NCBI GenBank assembly: GCA_012511615.1
Contig: JAAZFS010000241.1
Location: 1 to 9,385 of the forward strand
Length of the DNA stretch: 9,385 bases
Direction: 5' to 3'
Source of the DNA: Elusimicrobiota bacterium
GTDB taxonomy: Bacteria > CG03 > SLGR01
Part shown: positions 3,970 to 9,385 of the stretch, piece after piece
Position numbering within the stretch: position 1 is the stretch's first letter
Layout of the letters: every line of letters starts with the position of its first letter
The notes under the pieces: model-generated
Told to the model about the DNA's origin: nothing
Seen by the model: the letters and a program-made list of their open reading frames with translations, nothing else
The model's database searches: none
Program-made: the position numbers and the translations under genes

Positions 3970-6876
3970 TTATTTCAAGAAAGGATGCTTTTTATAAGCA
4001 GGACAAACCGAAAAATAAGAACACCATCGACAATGAGATCCTGGCAATGGAAAAAAGACCTCCGAACGGATTCCGTTTATAAGACTCTGCAAACGAAGAC
4101 TAATAAACCTGTCACGAGGTATTCGAACATATTTTCCAGTATAGATATGACAAATATAAAGAGCTGGATTTTTGATATCAAAAAGTATCTTAGCTGCAAG
4201 GCGGTAAATATTAAGCTGAAGACTGTACTTTGACGGAGTAAGAGATTTGGAAGTTTTGTAATCAATAATTGCATAATTTGGTTTTTTATCAGCACGATCA
4301 ATCGTCCCTTTTATATAGGCGCCGTCAAACTTAAGTATGAAAGCTTGCTCGGTAAAGAGTATTTTTTCAGGAGACTTAAGAACTCCGGGAGTAGTAATCC
4401 CTTCAACTGCTTTTTTAGCAAAGTCAAGATAATATTTTCTGTAATCCTCCGAACTTACTCCGGAAGCCAAAATTAATGAACAAAGTGCCTCCTCCACTGT
4501 GCCAGGAAAACTTCTTTCTTCTCTATAACTTTCCTCAAGAAGCCGGTGAACAGCAGTGCCGAACAAGGCTGGGGAAAAGCCGTTTTCCGCAGGGCGGACA
4601 GGAAGCCGCATTAGGTATCTGTATTTATAAAGAAGAGGACATCGGGCGTATGATTTAAGGCCTGTGACAGAAATTTCAAGAATTGGTTTCTTTTTTACAA
4701 ATCTCGGAAGGCCAAGATTATCAGAAGCAGAAACAATCCGGTCACCGGTCTCTTTCTCTTTGTTCTCATAGGCCTGCAAAGCGAAATTCTCGATTTTATC
4801 ACTATCTGGCATAGGGGAGAGTTTTAACATAGATTTAAGTTTTTCTTTGATACTTACTTGGTTTTTGGAATCTTCTACAAAATACTTCATAAATGCCGAG
4901 ATGCTGGACCTACTGCCTCGCGATCCAGTCAAAATGAGATGTTTCAAACTACGAGTCATTGCAACATACAAAAGACGCTTCTCCTCCTGCTGATGCCGCT
5001 CATAAAGTGGGGTTTTCAAATAAGTTGTATAGAGAGAGTTTTTTTCATTGTCTCTCTCCACAAGTCCGTGCTTTTCTGTAAAATGATATTTATCCATAAG
5101 TGCTCTGGCAGGAAAGCTGGACGGAGTAATATTGGAAACAAATACTACGGGAAACTCCAAACCCTTGGACTGATGTATTGACATAATATGAAGAACCCCT
5201 TCAGCACGAGGACGGGCCTCTGGTTCGTCCACTCCTGCGCTCTCCAGCTCCCTGAGATATACGGCAAAATCAGAAGGAGAAGAAAAAACATTGCTCTCTT
5301 CGAAGTTTCTTGCGAGAGATATGAATTTAGCAATATTTGACGCTGCCCTTGAATCACGCCCTCCGGTTTTGGTAAGAGCCCTTAAGAGTATACCGCTTTC
5401 TTTGAGTATTTCATTGATCAACTCTACCAAAGAAAACTCCTGCCAGAACTCACGGATTTTGTCGATAAATTCCAGACTTTTTCTTATACTTTCTGTATCT
5501 GAGCCCTGAAGACGAGCATACAAACTTCCCTTGCCGGATTCCTTAACTGCCCTAGCAAGCTCAGGATCACTAACCCCAAATCCTGGAGATCTGAGAACTC
5601 TGAGAAGTTCTCGGTCATTATAGGGATTGTCCGCAGTGAGAATCATTGATACCAGATCTTTTATCTCAGGCTGTCCATAGAAGCCAAGCCCCCCCACTGT
5701 AACAGAAGGTATCCCCTGTTCCCGAAGGGCCTCTTCATACTCCGCCGCGGTCTTCACACCCCGCAACAGAATAACTATGTCGGAAGGATCGTAACCCTTA
5801 AGGATGAATTCTTTTACCTTAAGGGCTAGGAAACGGGCCTCCTCATTCTTATTTTCCGCAAGAAACAGTTGAGCTTCTGAACTTCCATCTTTTCCGCTTT
5901 TGAGTGGAAAATATCCTAGCATTTCATCTTTAAAGACCGCATTTATTAGATCAGGAATCGGAGGTGGAGTCCTGAAATTCAAATCAAGCGTCGCCTTTTT
6001 TTCAGGGGGGCTTTCTGAATAGAATTCCATAATACTTTTCGGTTCGGCACCCCTGAAACCATATATTGATTGTTGTTCATCACCAACAGCAAAATAATTG
6101 TTTTCAGGGGCAGCAATCAATTTCAATAGTTTTACTTGGGCGGGATTAGTATCCTGATATTCATCCACAAGCACATGTGTATAGTCTTTTCTTATCTTCT
6201 CAAGGGCTTTTTGGTTCCCAGACAAATAAGCATAAAATACTGAAAGAAGCCGCCCAAAATCCATAAGGCTCTCCGCAAATAAGAAGTTTTCATATTCCAT
6301 ATAAAGTTTTCCTATTGCAAAACCAAGTCTATCGCCTTCTGTCTTACTCATAAATTCATTTGGTCCTATCAAGTTCTGCTTCAGCTTATTAATAAGAGAA
6401 AAAGCGTCGGAGAGAAAATTATCAGTGGATGAGTCTGTTTCAAGGGGGAGAGAAAGGAAGTTATTCAGGATAGGCTTCCCAGTTTTTCTAAATATCAATC
6501 GGGCCTCCACTCCGTCTATAACCCTAAAAGAGGGATCCAGCCCCGCATCAAAGGCATGCTCTCTGAGGTAGCGTGCAGAAAAAGCATCGATGGTAGATAT
6601 TCTTGCCTCAAGAAGTGCGACTGGTGAAATCATAGTTTGAAGACGGGAAACCATCTCCTTTGCTGCCCGCCGAGTAAAAGTAAGGGTCAAAATTTTTGAA
6701 ACTGAAGTGGCAGGACTATCTCCAGCCTTAATAAGTCTTTGATAAATATTTATATATTTATTTACTAGCACCCTAGTCTTTCCAGTGCCGGCGCCAGCTT
6801 TTACCACAAATTCCCCATCAGGTGAGTTGATGGCTCTTAATTGTTCAGGAGTAAATTTTATTTTTTCAGGACACAT
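3970..6876 (-). CDS. AddA/AdnB-like ATP-dependent helicase-nuclease (UvrD motor + RecB-family nuclease)
   Basis: This 968-residue superfamily 1A helicase-nuclease is likely the motor subunit of a double-strand-break resection complex. The motor motifs are complete: Q motif FTPEQLRAI (8-16), Walker A GAGTGKT (28-34), Ia LTFTRRAAKEM, Ic STIDAFSARYLRE, II VDEYQDTN (237-244), III VGDEQQSIYGFRGA (264-277), IV LNFRTP, V SIHQSKGLEF, VI LLYVAMTRS (635-643). The C-terminal PD-(D/E)XK nuclease shows H777 (GTAVH), D860 (GTIDRAD), D872 and K874 (IIDYKTS), and Q887/Y891 (QLNIY). C746, C949, C952 and C958 (one upstream, then C-x2-C-x5-C) fit a RecB-type 4Fe-4S cluster. The ATG overlaps the end of the upstream paralogue by 11 bases (ATGTGTCCTGA), implying translational coupling. 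The protein is shorter than typical AddA (~1200) and could also be named AdnB-like or simply UvrD/RecB-family. Confidence 0.9.
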   Translation of the reverse strand: MCPEKIKFTPEQLRAINSPDGEFVVKAGAGTGKTRVLVNKYINIYQRLIKAGDSPATSVSKILTLTFTRRAAKEMVSRLQTMISPVALLEARISTIDAFSARYLREHAFDAGLDPSFRVIDGVEARLIFRKTGKPILNNFLSLPLETDSSTDNFLSDAFSLINKLKQNLIGPNEFMSKTEGDRLGFAIGKLYMEYENFLFAESLMDFGRLLSVFYAYLSGNQKALEKIRKDYTHVLVDEYQDTNPAQVKLLKLIAAPENNYFAVGDEQQSIYGFRGAEPKSIMEFYSESPPEKKATLDLNFRTPPPIPDLINAVFKDEMLGYFPLKSGKDGSSEAQLFLAENKNEEARFLALKVKEFILKGYDPSDIVILLRGVKTAAEYEEALREQGIPSVTVGGLGFYGQPEIKDLVSMILTADNPYNDRELLRVLRSPGFGVSDPELARAVKESGKGSLYARLQGSDTESIRKSLEFIDKIREFWQEFSLVELINEILKESGILLRALTKTGGRDSRAASNIAKFISLARNFEESNVFSSPSDFAVYLRELESAGVDEPEARPRAEGVLHIMSIHQSKGLEFPVVFVSNITPSSFPARALMDKYHFTEKHGLVERDNEKNSLYTTYLKTPLYERHQQEEKRLLYVAMTRSLKHLILTGSRGSRSSISAFMKYFVEDSKNQVSIKEKLKSMLKLSPMPDSDKIENFALQAYENKEKETGDRIVSASDNLGLPRFVKKKPILEISVTGLKSYARCPLLYKYRYLMRLPVRPAENGFSPALFGTAVHRLLEESYREERSFPGTVEEALCSLILASGVSSEDYRKYYLDFAKKAVEGITTPGVLKSPEKILFTEQAFILKFDGAYIKGTIDRADKKPNYAIIDYKTSKSLTPSKYSLQLNIYRLAAKILFDIKNPALYICHIYTGKYVRIPRDRFISLRLQSLINGIRSEVFFPLPGSHCRWCSYFSVCPAYKKHPFLK

Positions 6877-9385
6877 TGCAGGATCTTGCGAAGTAGCAGG
6901 TCCGGCAACTGGGACCAGCTTCGGGTCTAAATACCCCTTCTCTTATAGCAACTACTTTTTCAGCAATATGCTTCCAACCTTCGTCTATTGCGGATACGGC
7001 TTCCTTTGATGATAAATCTATCGTGACAATCATCTTTTCTGCGTCTTCTCTCAGTCTATATATAGTAAAATACCCTGGTCGGCCTGCCAAGGCATATAGG
7101 GGAATCTGAAAATTATCCCCCCTCTTTACAGCACTTAAAAGACCTCTGGTAGCCGGGAGTTTCTTCCCAGTCTTATAGTCAGCTACCCGCAGTAAATTAT
7201 TAAACTCATCGACTCTGTCAAGACGGCCAGTAAATAATGTACCTATATGAGTAAAAGAAAATTTTTCTTCATTTTTAATAACCTTGAATTCTTCGCTTCT
7301 GGAAGCTACCACATAATTCTTAAGTATTTTTTTGGCTAGATTAAAAAAATTTCTAGCTTCAAAACCTGGAGACAAACCTGTCTCCAACCAGGCTCTAATA
7401 GCGATTTTATCTAAGTCTATCTCCTCTCCTTTGGTGTGATAAATTTGAAGCATTCTGTGTACAGCAGTTCCAAAAAGTTGGTGTATGGTTTCTGGCGCGG
7501 GCAGGCGGAGAATATTGTTAATAAAATATAGGGCGGGACAGGAGGAATAGCCTCCAAGAGAAGATGCAGAAAAACTTTCTGGTATCCCGTCTCTTACTTT
7601 TTTATGGATGGAATCTCTAGAAAATCTTTCAAGCAGATTTATTCTTAAAATAGATTCAGCAAGTTCTGGAGGAAGCTTCTCAGATATTAATTCCCTTACT
7701 CCGAAAGAAAGATCAGCAGCACTCTTTAAAAGAAGTTCCCGCTCAAGGTTTATGTTTTCATTTATCTCATCAATAATACTTTCGGCTCGATCTTGAGGAA
7801 TAAACTCAGATGGGTCTACTGGGGAGGAATTATTGTCTACAGTATAATAGGAATAAACAAGCATATCCTTGGCTGTGGCTTTGGCAGATTTAAATAGCTT
7901 TTCCTCATTTATCATCTGCCTCTTTCTATCCTCAGGCGAACTCAATCCAACTAGTTTCTGTTCAGCTGCCGAAAGAAGCGAGTTTTCAATAAACTCTCTC
8001 GGAAAAACTCCATCGACCATATCAAAAAGATATACTATTTTGAATTTTTCACCCTTGGCTTGTTGAACAGTCGTAATTCGAACAGCCTCCTCCTCTTCAA
8101 CAATAGGGATATCAATATCTTTTCCGAACCCACTTAAAAGCTCAAAAATATTTTCCATGAAATATTTAAAGCCAATCTTGCTCTGTGTTATTCTTGAGGT
8201 CAAATCAGAATATTCAGAAACAACCTTTAGGAGATATCCATATATTCTTGAAGACCGCCTATCACAAGAGGCTTTATCTAAAAGTCCTAAACGAGCTATA
8301 ATTTCATATATAAGTTGGGGTAGCCGCCCAGCTTGAGAAGTATTAAAACTCTCCAAAAACTCTAAATATTTTTTGCGGGTATTTTTGTCTATATAATCAA
8401 GTAGTCTGCCGGACTTTAAGAGAGCTTCTCTTCTTGCAAGATCAAGTTTTTCTACAGAAATAATTTTTGAAAGAAGAAGAGCCCGATATATATGAGTATC
8501 CTCCGCCTCCTCTTTTCCTAGAAGTGCCTCCAGAAAAGATATAACCTCCCTCACCTCTCTTTCTTTAAAAAACCCTATTCCGCCGGATACTACGGCGTTT
8601 ATACCATAGGCAGCAAAGGCTTCCGTTAAAACCCCAGTATTTTCGCCAACAGAGCGTGCAATGACAGCAATCTCTGAAGGTTTTACTCCATTTTTAAGGA
8701 GGGAGGCTGCATGAGAAACAATCAGAGAAGCCTCTGAATCTCTTGACGAAGCGGGTATTGAAAGCTCACTAGGAAGTTTATCGGGAGCTGGGAGCCTTAT
8801 CTCCTGAACTCCTTTAAGCCCCAATACTTTTCTTCTCAGCTCCTTGGGCTCAGCGCCTCTAAAAGCATATATTCCAGATGAAACATCAAGTGATATTACA
8901 GCTTCTAAGGATCTTTCTGCCAGACGTAGAATAATTTCTCCAGCAATAGGATCCAAGTCTTCTGCCTGGTAAACACAAAGAAGATTGGAGGATACAATAG
9001 AGGGTTGGGTTTCTAAAAGTCTGAGCATATTTTCGGCAAGCCCAGTTAAATCTATCAGATTGAGTTTTTTCAGGAGTCTATGATATGTATCGGTAATCTT
9101 AATAAGGTCCGTCAATTTTTCTGATCCTGCAGCCTCTGCAGACTCTCTCCAACCGGGAGACCGCCCTGCTCGATCAATAAAATTGGATAATTCTCTAACG
9201 AGACCCTCCCCAAGACGAAGCCGGCGAAAGTATCTGAGTTTCCTATTATCCCTCAGTATATTTCTTACTATCAGTCTCTTTTCAAAATCACTTATTACCC
9301 TGAATCCAGGAAGAAGATCTGTGTGGTAATAGTTTTCCCTCAGGATTCTCTTAGAGAGGCTGGTCACACTCTCTGTATAAATTAC
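6866..9385 (-). CDS. AddB/AdnA-like helicase-nuclease subunit with degenerate motor, 5'-truncated
   Basis: This paralogue of the next gene is the likely AddB-type partner. The frame is open to the window edge, so the N terminus with any Walker A is missing; the GTG at 9365-9367 is an internal codon, because the preceding VIYTES aligns with motif Ic. Counting from that GTG, the motor motifs look decayed. Motif II reads CVYQAEDL (131-138) instead of VDEYQDT, motif III keeps IYAFRGAE but has LDVSS for GDxxQ, motif V is TTVQQAKGEKF, and motif VI is LFKSAKATAK without the arginine finger. The nuclease is complete: H637 (GTAVH), D717 (GRLDRVD), D730/K732 (ADYKTGKK), Q754/Y758 (QIPLY). C610, C821, C824 and C830 match the iron-sulfur pattern. 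By analogy with AddB it probably guides or scans DNA and cuts one strand while the downstream subunit drives translocation. Confidence 0.85.
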   Translation of the reverse strand, partial: VIYTESVTSLSKRILRENYYHTDLLPGFRVISDFEKRLIVRNILRDNRKLRYFRRLRLGEGLVRELSNFIDRAGRSPGWRESAEAAGSEKLTDLIKITDTYHRLLKKLNLIDLTGLAENMLRLLETQPSIVSSNLLCVYQAEDLDPIAGEIILRLAERSLEAVISLDVSSGIYAFRGAEPKELRRKVLGLKGVQEIRLPAPDKLPSELSIPASSRDSEASLIVSHAASLLKNGVKPSEIAVIARSVGENTGVLTEAFAAYGINAVVSGGIGFFKEREVREVISFLEALLGKEEAEDTHIYRALLLSKIISVEKLDLARREALLKSGRLLDYIDKNTRKKYLEFLESFNTSQAGRLPQLIYEIIARLGLLDKASCDRRSSRIYGYLLKVVSEYSDLTSRITQSKIGFKYFMENIFELLSGFGKDIDIPIVEEEEAVRITTVQQAKGEKFKIVYLFDMVDGVFPREFIENSLLSAAEQKLVGLSSPEDRKRQMINEEKLFKSAKATAKDMLVYSYYTVDNNSSPVDPSEFIPQDRAESIIDEINENINLERELLLKSAADLSFGVRELISEKLPPELAESILRINLLERFSRDSIHKKVRDGIPESFSASSLGGYSSCPALYFINNILRLPAPETIHQLFGTAVHRMLQIYHTKGEEIDLDKIAIRAWLETGLSPGFEARNFFNLAKKILKNYVVASRSEEFKVIKNEEKFSFTHIGTLFTGRLDRVDEFNNLLRVADYKTGKKLPATRGLLSAVKRGDNFQIPLYALAGRPGYFTIYRLREDAEKMIVTIDLSSKEAVSAIDEGWKHIAEKVVAIREGVFRPEAGPSCRTCYFARSCNVS

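Noticed and set aside
9365..9367. GTG as the true start of the AddB-like gene
   Set aside because: The frame is open to the window edge and the upstream residues VIYTES align with helicase motif Ic, so the gene continues beyond the window.
1..9385. CRISPR array, insertion sequence, phage or toxin-antitoxin genes
   Set aside because: No regularly spaced repeats, transposase or integrase motifs, or small toxin/antitoxin gene pairs were seen; the tRNA genes have no adjacent integrase or duplicated 3' end.

Overview
The window is a stretch of bacterial chromosome in which every gene I can support lies on the minus strand. It is moderately AT-rich. It has no mobile elements, CRISPR array or phage genes. 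In transcription order (high to low coordinates) it holds: a 5'-truncated AddB-like helicase/nuclease subunit with decayed motor motifs (6866-9385); an AddA-like helicase/nuclease with an intact motor (3970-6876, overlapping its neighbour by 11 bases); a response-regulator-like protein with two receiver domains and a degenerate PAS domain (2625-3863); secG (2198-2542); tRNA-Leu(AAG), tRNA-Cys(GCA) and tRNA-Val(GAC) (2190 down to 1936); an intrinsic terminator (1903-1930); thrS for threonyl-tRNA synthetase, broken by a one-base frameshift (136-1859); and the first 55 codons of a membrane protein that runs off the low end (1-167).

The lineage cannot be fixed from the sequence alone. The threonyl-tRNA synthetase lacks the usual N-terminal TGS domain. 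I see no Shine-Dalgarno sequence in front of any start inspected. The two clear sigma-70-type promoters, at secG and thrS, place the predicted transcription start within a few bases of the ATG, so these mRNAs look leaderless or nearly so. Together this suggests a little-studied or uncultivated bacterial group, not a standard enterobacterium or Bacillus. Confidence in any phylum is low.

The genes form three functional blocks. The first is a double-strand-break resection complex: two paralogous UvrD-like/RecB-nuclease subunits in the addB-addA order, one apparently motor-dead, both with complete nuclease residues and four-cysteine iron-sulfur motifs. The second is an export and translation block: secG with its own promoter reads through three tRNA genes, the first only 7 bases after the secG stop, and ends at a strong hairpin terminator. 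The third is thrS, whose promoter abuts that terminator, followed by an overlapping membrane-protein gene resembling TMTC/TPR-type glycosyltransferases at its N terminus. The regulator between blocks one and two has no DNA-binding or kinase output, so its partners are unknown.

The main points for a second look are the thrS frameshift falling at a zinc-ligand histidine codon, the leaderless promoter geometry, the A34 leucine tRNA, a C33 in the valine tRNA anticodon loop, and the asymmetric dual-nuclease helicase pair. I do not see a wholly new system.
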